A DNA stretch of 64,000 bases from Triops longicaudatus (GCA_022885665.1 JAGQDJ010000024.1:930001-994000); one strand, 5' to 3'; counted from the stretch's first letter, positions 11,406 through 22,691 are shown. Translations and numbers: made by a program. The notes: generated by a model from the sequence alone, not told the origin.

Positions 11406-13697
11406 ACAGTGCAGCTGCATGTACAATAACTCAGCAGGGAAACTCGGTCGTGATGGGCAAGTAGTGATTGAAAAATGAATGTCCTCCGTGTATCTATAGC
11501 TGTTATCCAAATGCAAACCACCACAACGAAGGCCTCCAAAGATTCTTGTTCTGACAGTAGCAGAATCTTTGCACATCTTTTTAGCCCCCCGTTCTTTCAC
11601 GATGTCCTGGCTCAGCTTTTGTACACTCCACGTTTTGAGCTGAATTACACTCCTCGATCCTTAACGCTGGCCACACACCAGAACGAGAAACCATAACACT
11701 CTTACCCCACCAAGCCCCGTTTTTTCTATACAACGTGCACAGCTGGGACTCAATTGTCATTTACCATAAACACTAAAGATTGTCCACGGAAAGCTAAAGA
11801 AGGAAGTCCTATAGCATTCACAAATATTACCCACAGCCTTCAGTATTGCCCGACGATTCACGAATTGACAATGCCAGCTGTCCAAGGGGTATTTATCTCG
11901 TGTCACATATTCCCAATTAAATGATAGATAGTCAGCAATTTGGCACTGACCTATCAAAGTTTGGCCATAAAACAACGCCAATCCGTCTGACATTGCAAAG
12001 TAAAAGGGGTCAGTAACCATAATGATGACGGTGACCTTCGTCACGGCAATTTCAAGGCTTGCTAGGGTCACTCAGCTCCAGTAACGAGGTTAGGTCAGGG
12101 GCAGGCTAATCGATTTGCCGAGACGCCTTTTAACGTCCTGTAAATAGATAAGGGTGTTGATGTGTTCACAGTTATGAAGCATGTATTGTACATGCGGAGG
12201 GCTTTTAACCGAACGTGTGACTATTACTGGTAAGCTGTCCCTTCCAGCTTGACGGAGCCCCGGGATGAATACTCGTACTCATTAAGCTTCATTACCCATG
12301 CGGAGTTTGAGTGACGCTGGCCGTAACTCCCGTAACGGAAAAACACGCTACGGTTGCTGACCCGGCGACACGAGAGCAATGCAGCAACCAACGGATGTAC
12401 TGGAACGACGTTCAGACGCTTTTGTAATGGTGCGGTTCTTTTTCTTAACTGACCTCAGGAACACGTTTAATTAGAGGCAAACACAAATCATGCTGTCCCT
12501 GATTTTTTTACTGTTACTGTAAGAAGCCACGAACGTCTAACAGTATTTTTCATCGTCTCACAACCGCTTCTACATCGAACGAGCTGTGTTTGAAACCCGT
12601 AACGGAGTTCTCCTTAAAATATCACCTTACGATAACCTATAAGGGTACAATGTAAAAGGTACCTTTACAGCTTTAAGAAAGCATTTTTTTATTTATTAGG
12701 GTAAGAAAAATATATGTCCAACTTCTTTTACGTTTATGATGCAAGACTACGGCGACGAAACGAGCGTTCGACTCTGTTAGGATCCGCTAATAAAGCTATA
12801 AATCTTTAATATTATCCCATTGTTGATCAGAGAAGGTTTTACTCAAGTTTCTTTGAAACTCCCCTAGAATATCCTGCTGTTGTATACAATTCGTTTAAAA
12901 ATGGAACAAAGTAGAGCTTTAACTTACGAGTGATCCTGCGTGGAGATCATGCACTAATCCGGCTTTGTGGAACACAAATGTAACAATAATGAAAACGAGC
13001 AGATAACCAGTCAAATGCTGCTTTTGACTGACAGCATTTATCCAGCTTAGCTCCAATTCACTGGACAACCTTCTATTCAGTCAATAAAAGTCTTTTTTTC
13101 TACTGCAATGAATTCTTCGAGGCTGACTATTGGTAACCTTAACAATACTTGCAATAAAGTCATAAGTCTTGTCCCAACCTTGTTAAAAACGATCCAAAGC
13201 CCTGTACTTTTAATTCCGTCTACAAAAGCTATTGGCCAAGAAATTTTCCATTTTTCATCTAACAAAAAGCGTTTACAATTTTCAAATTAAAATGCAACCA
13301 AGAATTTCTTTTTTCCCTGTGTTTCATCAGTTCAGAACAATGCTTACTAAGTGTGAGTTCCCAAGTTGCTACAAGTTATTTTCCTTCATAAATTTTCTAA
13401 ATAGTCTATAAGCCGACTACGACTTTATAGAAGTAATTTACCTCAATGGAATGGTACCGGAAACTTGTTTTCTATTCTCCTTCCCGGAGTTTCATTACCT
13501 TATGAACGTCATAAAGTACAAAAATCTCGCAAATGAACCCAAGAACTACAGGAAAAACTATACCCAGGGTAGGAAGTATATATATAAAAAATATGAATTA
13601 TTGCACTTCTCCCTCTACGTTCTCGCACCGTAATAGTTTACCCACACCATAAAAAGAAACTGTGCCAATAAATATCACCAAGCAAATACACATAATT

Positions 13698-13719
13698 TGT
13701 GACGCATTAATGTGTCACA
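13698..13719. repeat. 22-nt quasi-palindrome
   Basis: TGTGACGCATT is followed immediately by AATGTGTCACA. The arms pair over 11 positions with one G-T wobble and no spacer. It could be a dimeric protein site or a cruciform. The surrounding AT-rich DNA raises the chance expectation. Confidence 0.75.
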
Positions 13720-13948
13720 GAAAGTTATACTGTGTATAAGGGGACCCAAAAAGTTGCCAAAACTACATTTTCCCCCTTCGCTCCGGGGGTTTGTTTCTAA
13801 CTTAACTCTTATAACATTGTTCGGCTTCTGAAACAAACACATTCGAAAAAGGACGAAAGTTTCATTTTTTTTTATTATTTATACAGCTTGCAGCCGGCAC
13901 AAATCAAACCAGACCGATTTGTTCTGAACGTTAATGTCTTTTTCGAAA

Positions 13949-13962
13949 GGGGGGAGGGGGGG
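13949..13962. repeat. G6-A-G7 polypurine run
   Basis: Two G-runs separated by one A. Only three clear G3 tracts with loops are available, so it falls short of the standard quadruplex rule. Confidence 0.85.
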
Positions 13963-14871
13963 TATTAAGTCTTTATTAGACGTGGGGAAACTTACTGAAC
14001 CAGATAAGAAAACATGCTAGCCTAACTTCTGAGGTTGACTTAGAGCCGTTAGGTTGTACATTTGCCATATAAGGGGGACCTGTTTCTGTCCCCCAAAAAT
14101 CTAAATGGTTTCTACCAACATGATTTGTCGGGGAGTGTTTTCGAAAATTTGATGGATAGCGGTTCCGGCAAGATGGCATCTGCGGGGCTTAACTTTATGA
14201 GAAAAACCATTTTACCCAACCGCAATGTTTTTATAGAAGATCGAGAACCTTGGAAACAATAAGCGGGGAACAATTTTGCTCTATACTGAACGCACCTACA
14301 TGGGGTTGCGGTCATATAACACATTTGGGGTATGTTACCAACTACCACACTGGGGAAAAGAGAATATTTAACAAAAAACGACCACAAAACGGGAAATGGT
14401 TACATATGCTATTATGTTTTTCTTTATAACCATGTTTTTAATCATTTTTTATACTTGACACAGACCTTTATTGTATAGAAATGGGTTTCCATACTTTTTC
14501 AGAAGCGTTTTTTTCCTACTATAATTTTAAGCAGTTGGGTAGTATGTTATGTGTATACATGTATGAGAGCCTCCACAACATAGATTGCATCAATTTACGT
14601 GTCGGGCGATTTTCGAGTTATTTCTAAATGGCTTGGGTTCTTTAAGTACATCAAGCGTTAACCAGCGAATTCTGGTCTTCATCAGTAAAAAAAAGCTGTC
14701 AAAGCGAGGCCGACGAGCTTAATGATGTAATGGTTTACTAAAATTAATGACCTACTGTTAGGCGGTTGGGATTACCTATCTCGGACGACGAAACGCTTGT
14801 CACCATGTTTTCAGACGTACAGACTTAAAATTCAAGAAGTTAAGCATTTTTTTTTTACTTTTTCTATCTTG

Positions 14872-14891
14872 ACTCTCTCACTCTCTCTCTT
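14872..14891. repeat. CT dinucleotide tract
   Basis: An imperfect CT run lies in a longer pyrimidine tract that ends at a TAATAG near 14,921. It could be simple sequence or the polypyrimidine tract of a 3' splice site. Confidence 0.8.
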
Positions 14892-15027
14892 TTCCTTGTA
14901 CCTTGTAAACCTTTAATAGTGGGGTTATGTTTGGAGCGATAAATCACTGGAACAAGAGGTCAGCTTCTTTTTTCAGTACAAAAGCATGGATAATGCTAGC
15001 TGACTGCGAAACCTTTTTTCTTTTCGT

Positions 15028-15315
15028 ATGCGTGCATCGTCCAGGGCTGGTTGGATTCCTTGTGCGCTTTGTCTAACCGGCTTTCTGTCATGTGGCTTTT
15101 GTTCAATTAGAAAATATGGCTCTTATTCATTTATTACGAGGAAACTTTGTCTTTTCGAGTGCTTACCGAGATTTATTGTGCCGCAAATTCAACACATTCG
15201 TAGGAAGAACACTCGGATGAACTTGATGAACTTGGTTCACACATGTCTCAAAATACCAAGTGCATGTTTCAACTCTTCTATAATTGGTGTATCATTTAGT
15301 GAGCTGAAAAAATAG
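15028..15315 (+). CDS. Possible small Cys-rich secreted protein (weak)
   Basis: A 95-codon frame begins with a true ATG. The N-terminus (MRASSRAGWIPCALCLTGFL) looks like a signal peptide: basic residues followed by a hydrophobic core. The chain carries about nine cysteines and a basic middle, with an in-frame nine-base tandem duplication giving MNLMNL at 15,216-15,233. Small Cys-rich secreted proteins are common in eukaryotes but no family is recognised. It lies in an AT-rich island without a clear promoter. Confidence 0.17.
   Translation: MRASSRAGWIPCALCLTGFLSCGFCSIRKYGSYSFITRKLCLFECLPRFIVPQIQHIRRKNTRMNLMNLVHTCLKIPSACFNSSIIGVSFSELKK
15216..15233. repeat. Tandem GATGAACTT x2
   Basis: Two adjacent perfect copies of a 9-base unit lie in frame with the open frame at 15,028-15,315. 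It looks like recent replication slippage. Confidence 0.85.
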
Positions 15316-18300
15316 GCTCTTTTAAAACCATGCAATAAATTAAGTAATAATAATTGCCTTATCTTCTTAATTACTCCTTTCATCCTTATAGAAAAATGAG
15401 CATCAGTTTATAATTGTTTCCTCATTATATCTTTCGCGGAATCCTTCATTCTTTTTATTTAAACACACCAAAATTTTCGGTGCAAATACAATAGAATCTC
15501 TCCTACTGGTGTGCTTATTCAGCGAGAAACCTAAGAAAAATTACAGTAGCATTTCGTTATAACTGTTGAAGCCAGGAAAAATATGTTTAGTACATCCGAA
15601 TTTAATTTTATCGGACGTTTTATACATTTAAGAAACTTGGGATATTAAGCCACTGTATATCACTTTTGCTCAATACAGAAATTAAACGGGAAATCGGCTG
15701 TTAGCAATTTCGCAAAAAAGTCAAATATTTCCAAAATCCTTCACAGTAATGTTACGAAGTAAGTAACTCTCACCGGTGACGACGAGCTATTTTTTTCCAA
15801 ACCTTTATGAATACTTGCAAAAGTTTCCGAACGTTTCGAAAATGAGAAAAAATCTTTTCTCGAAGTCACTGGCGAGACACTGTACGTTCTACGAAAGATT
15901 GTAAAAATATCTGACGGTTTTCGTGAAATCGTTCACAACGTTTTGCCATTTAACCAGTGTATTAGGAAAAAGCGGTATACTGTGGCCTAAAATGTGTTCA
16001 CTGTAGCAGACAATTCGTTCACATACAGTTAATTAACCCAAAGTATGAAAGCTTCGTTGGGACAGCGAATATGTTACAAAACAACTACTGCATAGTATTC
16101 CAGCCTACGCTGTTCTAATGCTTAAGGGAAAGCGCGGAATAATCCTTGACGATTTCGGAACCACATCTTTCGCCAGAACTGGAACTCCTCTGTGTCCCGC
16201 TGTAATTAAAAGTAATGTGCCGTATGAATAATCCTTTAAATAGTTTTCAACAATTTGTTTCCCAACACCACATTTTAGACAACCTGGAGACCAGGACACC
16301 ATAACGGAATACAACTTCTTCGGTAGTTAATCAGACGACAGTCCTGACAGTGCTCTCTTCATCTTGTTACGTCAAGGCACAAAAAGGTCTAAAACAAAAA
16401 ATCCTTGCATAAACAACGTTGGACGACTGAAAGCCCTTTATTCAAAAGCGATGTAAGTGGGGCGTTTGAATATTCCCTCCTCAGCACCCAGGAAAATGGG
16501 GAGCAATTTTACAAGAAATAATACGAAAATTAAACAGCAACCTTGTTATTTTACTACAGAGAGCTCAAACTTTAAAGGAAGTACTCCACGACCCTAAACG
16601 TTTCAACAGAACAAACTTTTCGACCAGTCATTGGGTGTTCCCTTCGAAAAATTCGCCTCTTTTATCACTTATAATCACTCTCGGGTGATTTTATCCCGAC
16701 AAAACAATAAGAGTTCACGAGCTGCCAAAGCTTTTCACGTTTCTTGTACGAAATAAAAAAAAAACTTTCTCCCTATTGCTAAAAGGCGTTGCAGCACCTT
16801 CCCTCACACTTCTGGCCATGAATTTACCAGTTAGCTTTTAGTTCTTGCCGCTTGTTTTTAATGTTGATCGACTTGAAAGCCCCACTCGATTCCATTAAAC
16901 TAAACCCGTTTATAAGCAAAAGGGAGGGGGAACGGGGCTTGATGAAGGCCTTCTTCCGGAAGTTATTATCGTGATTCTTTTGGCGTGAGCAATGACAGAT
17001 TACACTTACAGCTCTGCTCGCTCCAAGTTAAAACAAGCTATCAAAAGGTACACAGGGTACAAATGCATTAATTCGGTGTGGTTTCGCATAAAAAAGAACC
17101 ACAGTTACAAGATTAAAGCCTCATTCGGTTAATTTTTACCGCAAGGCTCTTATTATCATGCCAAAATCTTATGTTATCAAAATCAATGGCATGAAGAGGG
17201 TATCGGGTAAATTTTTCTCCAGAGAAAAGAAAAACAACTTCCTCGCTTGAACGATTTCTGACCTTTCATTTTTCCTTGGAGAACTGGTGCTACGTGACAT
17301 CTCCCATCTCGTCGTTCATATCTGTAATGCGTACTAGTAGTCAAATGGGCCACGGGTTCATCCCGGTAAACGATTCCATGTTCAGAAAATCCACAAATTG
17401 GAAAAAAAAAGCGGGAGTGGAAACGGACAACATGTAAAACAAACGAGCCAGCATACAAAGCAAGACACAAGCAATGACAAACCACCCTCCTTTAAAAAAG
17501 GAAGGGTTGGGTCCGTTGATTTTTCTTGACCGCATAAATCACCTTTACGACTGTCGACAGCCATAAAATTTTGCCGTTGCCAACGTCAAAGTAAAACCGC
17601 CCTCCTTTGCGTTCTCTTACACAGCCTTTCTCAGCATTCTATCGAACAGTATTGTCCTGTTACCCGCTAATCCTTCTCCCTCAGGCTCCCAGGCTGCAGC
17701 AGGGGGCGTGTTTCATTCTAGGAACGATGAAGTCTCTTTCGTCGAGTTTGGGACCTGAAACGAGTTCTCGGTTCTCTCTCTTATGCGTACGAGGGGTGAA
17801 TCTAGGTTTGGTGACAAGGGGTTTTTGACGAGAAAATCAATAAGGCGAGCAGAGCGAGGTACACGTGGCAAACCGCCCCTTTAAGAGTTGCATGCTCTAC
17901 TTTTCAAACTTTCGCTGAAAAAGACAGTTACTTTCAATTACATACAAAGTCTGGGGTACATACATATAGTCGTTCGCCCCGAGCTAGCAATACTGGTAGT
18001 ACTGGACGAGCTATAGGGCACGGGACGGTGCAGAAATAGCACGAGTGGTGAAGTAACGTAATTTCCCGTAGGGTAAAGATCCCATTCGCTGTATATACCA
18101 CGTCAAGGTAATAAACTTGCATTTTTACTCTTTCAATTTTCGCAAGTGTCACTCCTCTAAGTTGTCCGTATTTTTTTGAGTCCTGGCCGCCACCAAAGTC
18201 GGACAACAGTCAAGGGAGAAGGACGTTAAAAGGACATCAGTGTCGCTGCTACTGACAGTGAACCCAAGGAAATTTATAGGTTTGTATTATAGCAACCAGG

Positions 18301-18652
18301 GAGCTATAAGAACGGTATCGCATTGATGAGATAGATCACATAGACAAACCCCCCTCGAATAATGAAAGAAGAACAACAACGCAACTGAAAGGAGCTCTCC
18401 CACGAACCAATCGTCGCGGTGGTCTTGCCAAAATCCTGGTAACTGCCACAAGTCATGGCAAGTTAATAGCACCAAGCAACTACACGATAAGGCATACGCA
18501 AGATTTTAGAGAATTTATTGCCCTTCAGTGCGTGTAACATCGAATTCTGACCAAAGCTCCGAGTCTTCTGTCATAAGCGTAATTTGAACTCATTTACCAT
18601 CAGTCACTGACAACCAGCGCAGATAATTCCAAGGGTTTGGAATTGCCTCCGC

Positions 18653-18685
18653 TTTTTTTTTATTTTTTTATTTATTTTTTTTTTT
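18653..18685. repeat. T-rich low-complexity tract
   Basis: About 33 bases of T with four interrupting A. It is either simple sequence or the pyrimidine tract of a splice acceptor, because GACAAG follows directly and opens a frame. Confidence 0.85.
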
Positions 18686-18691
18686 GACAAG

Positions 18692-18862
18692 GAATCTTAT
18701 GAAATCTATGGAATTCCGAGAGCTAGCAGTCTACAAACGTGAGGATTGTCGAAACGCCAGGTTTTTACGAGTCCAAAAACGTCGCTATTTATGGCAGAAT
18801 GCTATGGGTCATCAAGCAAGATACGTTAGGGATTTCTTCAAGTATTTGACCCAGTCGTGGGG
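18692..18862 (+). CDS. Possible internal exon (weak)
   Basis: It is bordered by a long T-rich tract plus GACAAG at the 5' side and GGGG|GTAAGT at the 3' side, a near-perfect donor. The 171 bases between are open in one frame and rich in Arg, Lys and Tyr (FRELAVYKREDCRNARFLRV near the start). The stop that ends the frame is the TAA of the donor. The length is a multiple of three, as in the candidate at 39,064-39,369. Homology is not recognised. Confidence 0.2.
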
Positions 18863-19181
18863 GTAAGTTTTTCGTCCATGGTATATTACGTCTAGTTCTC
18901 AGGGTGCTAAAGTCACACGTGGCGACCTAACTTCCCAACACAACGCAATTTCATTCTATACTTCATTCCCGTGTGCATGCTATAATAATAAGAAACACAG
19001 TGTAGGGAGGATGGTATAGGGGGTGGGGAGAAAATTTCATGTGTGTCGTGTTGTATGCTCTTGGTCATAACCGGGGTGGCAAAATAATCGCGTCCTGAGG
19101 AAACAATAGGGTAGGAAACAATAGAATTTACGATGACGGATGGGGGATAGCGAGTGAGGAGACCAAACTGAAGAAGAAGAA

Positions 19182-19211
19182 GGGTACGAGGGTGGGTGGA
19201 TGGGTTGGGGG
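19182..19211 (+). other. G-quadruplex motif, five G-tracts
   Basis: GGG, GGG, GGG, GGG and GGGGG are separated by loops of 5, 1, 5 and 2 bases. This satisfies the canonical four-tract rule with one spare tract. The flanking purine-rich stretch (19,137-19,230) is G-rich on this strand. Quadruplex formation is inferred from the motif only. Confidence 0.8.
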
Positions 19212-19324
19212 TGCAGTGTGAAGGGTGTTAGCGCTAGTATAGAAATGATAACCACTGCTGGGGTGGATTTTGCCAGCAAGACATAAAAGCATCTCATTTA
19301 CTTTCCATCACGTGCTGTTTCCAG

Positions 19325-19504
19325 CTCCTCCGGTGTTGCAACAGCGAAAGTTGGTTCAATAATAAAAAAAGAACCCTACGAGTGCAAACAGAAAGTTTAC
19401 TTACCTACACGAAAGGTTTTCACCCGAAACACCCATTGGCCATAAACTATTTGCGAGCAGTTTCACAGACACGATTATTGTTGCTGCTACAATTCAGAGC
19501 ATGA
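19325..19504 (+). CDS. Possible terminal exon (weak)
   Basis: A pyrimidine-rich stretch ending GTGCTGTTTCCAG precedes a frame that stays open for 59 codons to a TGA. Its second half reads FHPKHPLAINYLRAVSQTRL and then a leucine run. The acceptor-like border is good, but an open frame of this size after an AG occurs by chance in roughly one case in twelve. No family is recognised. Confidence 0.12.
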   Translation, partial: LLRCCNSESWFNNKKRTLRVQTESLLTYTKGFHPKHPLAINYLRAVSQTRLLLLLQFRA

Positions 19505-20280
19505 AAACGCAACACAAGAAATGCGGCAGAAAATAAAGGGGACAAAATAACAAAAAGAAACAGATTTACACACACACGGAGTCCCAATGAAGTGGAAATA
19601 AACGACATCATAATCTGAATTTTATGACATTTCCCTAGTTTATAGCTTGTCAGTCGCCATTAGTGTAACCACGTCTGGATTTATTTGGAGTTAGACACTT
19701 CTATAGCTACTTGTTTCTTTCGGCTTTCTTGGCACGACCCAAATACGTTTGCCAAAAAGTGACAGGTTGTCTTTTGTAATCACATTACTCATCCTCGATA
19801 ATGTGACATGGCAACACACAAAGACTTCTTTGAACACCCTGTTCTACAAACATCATGTCACCACCAATTAGACTCATGGAAAACTACCATTGCAATTCGC
19901 AACGAAGACATTAAAGAAATATTGCTGTACAAAGCAGGCAAGCATAAAACGAACAATGATCAATGTGACCTTAAGTAAACTGTACTGGGCTAAATACATA
20001 GATAGCTCTACTATAACGCAAAAATTGTTTAACACCAGGGTTAAGGCCCCGGTAAACAAAGCTTTCAGTATTTTTAAAAAAATAAAAGAGAATGACCTCG
20101 TTTCCTCAGTGGATAGAAGTTCTCTTATTGTAAATAACAGAAGAGGTTGAATGAAGTCAAATGTAACCTCTGGATAGAAGCGCATCCTAGTACTGCCACA
20201 CAAAACCTTAAATTTTCAGACACGATATTACAAAACGTACGTGAATTATTTCTTTTCTCCTTATACCTTAAAATAAAAAA

Positions 20281-20315
20281 AAAATCAGACCTCGTGCACC
20301 AGTTCGTCTGATTTT
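20281..20315. repeat. 10-bp hairpin
   Basis: AAAATCAGAC (20,281-20,290) pairs perfectly with GTCTGATTTT (20,306-20,315) around a 15-base loop. The loop contains GTGCACCAG, whose reverse complement recurs at 20,396-20,404. About one 10-bp hairpin with a loop this short is expected by chance in 64 kb. Confidence 0.8.
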
Positions 20316-21089
20316 CATGTTTGCATATAATTAATAGGTAGCATAATTCAACCGTAATTTTAAAATTTAGTACAAGCTTTTTAAGGAAATTTAACCTGGT
20401 GCACTAGATATCTACAATACTAATATTACTATCACAAGAGTTCTTTTTATTTTTTAACCATTTTTCCAGCATGATGTCTGAAAATTCCCATGTTATTCTC
20501 CCATAAGGGGTTTGTGTATACCGAGGCCTTAAAGGTAAAGTTTAACTTCCTTTCTATGGGCCTTTAGTGTGGGAAGTTTGACACTTTAGTACAGACATGG
20601 GATATTAAGTTGCCAAAAGTAATAACTAGCTCGGACTTTCAAATAACTTGAAAAAGGAGTTTAGCATCATAAATGAAGAACAGAAATATTAAACGTAATC
20701 AAGTGCTTTTTCTAAAAATAAATAAACCAGATAAAAGGTTAATCTGCTTAATATATAATAAAAATTAACTGAAATAAAAGTACTATTAAATATTCAATAA
20801 CATTATTCCGAAAACTTATTAAAAAAATAAAAATGTAAAAAATAATAAACAAAAATATGAACACAGAAGGATCCTACTTTCTGTGTATTTAATTATTTTT
20901 ATATATTTTGATATTATTTTTTAGATTTCACTATTTGACAAAAACCTACAGTGATCCCCACTGAGAAAGAAAAAAAAGTCAAACTAACAAATAAACTTAC
21001 AAAACAGAGCATTGTGTGCAGAAATTAGCTAAATATGTCCGTAAGATATAAAGCCCTTAAATTTGGACCTATCAATGAATTACGTATGA

Positions 21090-21167
21090 TAAAACGCGAA
21101 CCATGTTCCAACTTGTGTTGGAACATGGTTGGCATCAAATCTACACTAGATTTGCCTTTACGTTTTA
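21090..21167. repeat. Predicted three-way-junction inverted-repeat element
   Basis: Three nested stems are visible. The outer stem is TAAAACG (21,090-21,096) with CGTTTTA (21,161-21,167). The first inner hairpin is AACCATGTTCCAAC (21,099-21,112) with GTTGGAACATGGTT (21,117-21,130), 14 perfect pairs around TTGT. The second is CAAATCTA (21,136-21,143) with TAGATTTG (21,147-21,154), 8 perfect pairs around CAC. A perfect 14-bp hairpin with a short loop has a chance expectation well below 0.01 here. It may be a folded RNA, a transposon end or a recombination or regulatory site. It has no hammerhead core that I can see. Confidence 0.9.
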
Positions 21168-21286
21168 ATTAAATTCCAGTAGCATTAAGGTCACTGGAAG
21201 CCTTAGGCGAGAACTCATGAAGACAACGTCCTCGTTCCGAGTTTTTCGTTCGAGTAGTTCGACAAGACGTACGCTGTGATGCTGCA

Positions 21287-21523
21287 ATGATTTCAGCCGT
21301 CTTTTTCATCCCAGAGACGTGTATGTGGAACTTGGGGGGACAGCTGCCAATTTTCCGACAACTCAACAAACAGCCCCGTAATTCTGCTGTCAAAACGAAC
21401 CCCATCCCGGCCCATGGTCGCGTCGATGAAGGCCTGAAACAGGCTTTATCAGAGCGCAAATTTCTAAAGCGCATACACAAAGAAAAGCAATTTAGGCTTG
21501 TAACAGGACCAAGTCAAGTATAA
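21287..21523 (+). CDS. Hypothetical frame, protein-like 3' half (weak)
   Basis: A 78-codon frame whose second half is hydrophilic and helix-prone (GRVDEGLKQALSERKFLKRI). It lies just downstream of the AT island and hairpin element, in DNA of higher G+C than its left flank. The opposite strand is also open (21,169-21,480), so the coding strand is not settled. No family is recognised. Confidence 0.13.
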   Translation: MISAVFFIPETCMWNLGGQLPIFRQLNKQPRNSAVKTNPIPAHGRVDEGLKQALSERKFLKRIHKEKQFRLVTGPSQV

Positions 21524-21657
21524 GCAAGAGCAACTTTTCCTTTTCACTCCCAAAAAGTTGAGAGTCTCGATTCTTCCCTTCCTTCGCCGAACATTCAGGG
21601 GTTTCTCCTTCCAGCTAACAGGTAAACACATTGATCCAAGCTCCGGAGATATTACTG

Positions 21658-21685
21658 CAGAGAAATACCACTCAGAGAAATACCA
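21658..21685. repeat. In-frame 13-nt direct repeat, period 15
   Basis: CAGAGAAATACCA occurs at 21,658-21,670 and 21,673-21,685. The period of 15 keeps frame and gives AEKYHSEKYQ in a plus-strand open frame. A recent slippage or duplication event is likely. Confidence 0.85.
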
Positions 21686-22691
21686 GCTGTTTTTCATGTC
21701 ACTCTTCTCTGTTTCCCTATGTCTCAGGCTCCTTTTTTATGCAAATAATGCTATATGGAGCAATTTCTAGTAATAAGTGGTGGGGACGTTGACATTTTCG
21801 ATACTTGAAGCTTACCACATATGACGAGGAGGGTCTGGCTGCAGTTACGATGCCCTTCTGCCGCTTAACATGTGGTCATGAAAGCACCGCCCTATCACAC
21901 AACAACAACCGGGAAACGACACCTAATTTCGACCGTCAATTTTTTTTCATATAACCCCATACAGCAATTTTTCAATCTCTTTATGTCAGGCCACAGCGCA
22001 ATTTTTTCATCCCAAATAGGGTACATAGCGTCGAAGAAGTACTGAGAGGGTTGCAGGATTGCATATACAACGGCTGGTCGCCTTGTAACAGCTGCAATTG
22101 AAGTTCCATCAAGAGCCTTGTAGAACTTTTTCTACATAAAAGTTTTTACGTGTGGGACACTAAAAATATGTGATTTCATAGGACTCAGCTATGCGCGCCT
22201 TTCATAATCCAGCGTTTCTACAACTTTGCCTTAAAAGTTTTCTTTAGAAAAGAAAAAAAAAAACTTGTATGCGCACAGGGTTTTGAAAAGCCGTTCTCGT
22301 TTTTTTCTCTCACCGAGCTGCAAAATCGGAAGGGAAAACTCCAAAAGGCTTTCTATACATCTTTTCCTCGCCAGCCTTATTAACATAGCAAAGAAGTCCT
22401 TTCCCCATCGTCAGCCCCATTTCACATATATGTCACCAAACTCAATTTCTGTTTGCCAATCTAATTCTACTACAACGAGTAGTTAAGAAGCTTTACGTCT
22501 TTTACTTCATATTCATTTTTTCCCTTCGTCCCGTAAGCTTTTTTTTTTCTTCTAATATCTTACCCAAGACTTTAAGCAGCACTGCACGGAAAAAACGCAA
22601 AAGTAAAGGGAAGATAGACAGTACACCGGGGAAACCATCGCGGAATCTCGTTATGCGTCTTTTCCAGAGTGTAAATATCAGGAAATATTAC

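Larger units (their letters stand above)
1..12440. other. Mixed-composition non-coding DNA
   Basis: I find no recognisable gene in this stretch. Both strands have short open frames only, of lengths expected by chance. It holds an A/T tract palindrome near 3.05 kb, an AGY trinucleotide tract near 3.87 kb, a GGAA tract near 5.25 kb, C-runs at 7.48 and 7.64 kb, a palindrome at 9.18 kb, a TG tract at 10.55 kb and an inverted repeat at 11.36-11.41 kb. Weak exon candidates are listed separately. No tRNA A-box and B-box pair was found by eye. Confidence 0.6.
12440..16100. other. AT-rich island 1
   Basis: Composition drops clearly below the flanks, with lines near 20-35% G+C (for example 14,401-14,460). 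It contains a 22-base quasi-palindrome (13,698), polypurine G-runs (13,949), a CT tract (14,872) and one possible secreted-protein frame (15,028). No transposon reading frame or terminal repeat was found. Apart from these, nothing recognisable is seen. Confidence 0.65.
16100..19870. other. Mixed-composition non-coding DNA
   Basis: No recognisable gene. A T-rich tract at 18,653-18,685 precedes a possible exon (18,692-18,862). A strong G-quadruplex motif lies at 19,182-19,211 and another possible exon at 19,325-19,504. The remaining sequence shows nothing I can name. Confidence 0.6.
19870..21170. other. AT-rich island 2, the most extreme
   Basis: The core 20,690-20,950 is very AT-rich: 20,761-20,880 has 21 G/C in 120 bases. 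Such DNA unwinds easily and often marks origins, matrix attachment or intergenic spacers. It ends abruptly at a two-hairpin element (21,090-21,167), after which composition returns to normal. A 10-bp hairpin lies at 20,281-20,315. No coding evidence was found. Confidence 0.75.

Noticed and set aside
16105..16314. Minus-strand frame as a transposase fragment
   Set aside because: The 69-residue translation looks protein-like (GKQIVENYLKDYSYGTLLLI) but shows no catalytic motif, terminal repeat or extended homology that I can identify.
16671..16700. Two mutually exclusive hairpins resembling an attenuator
   Set aside because: Stems are only six and five base pairs, expected many times by chance. 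There is no coding context for attenuation.
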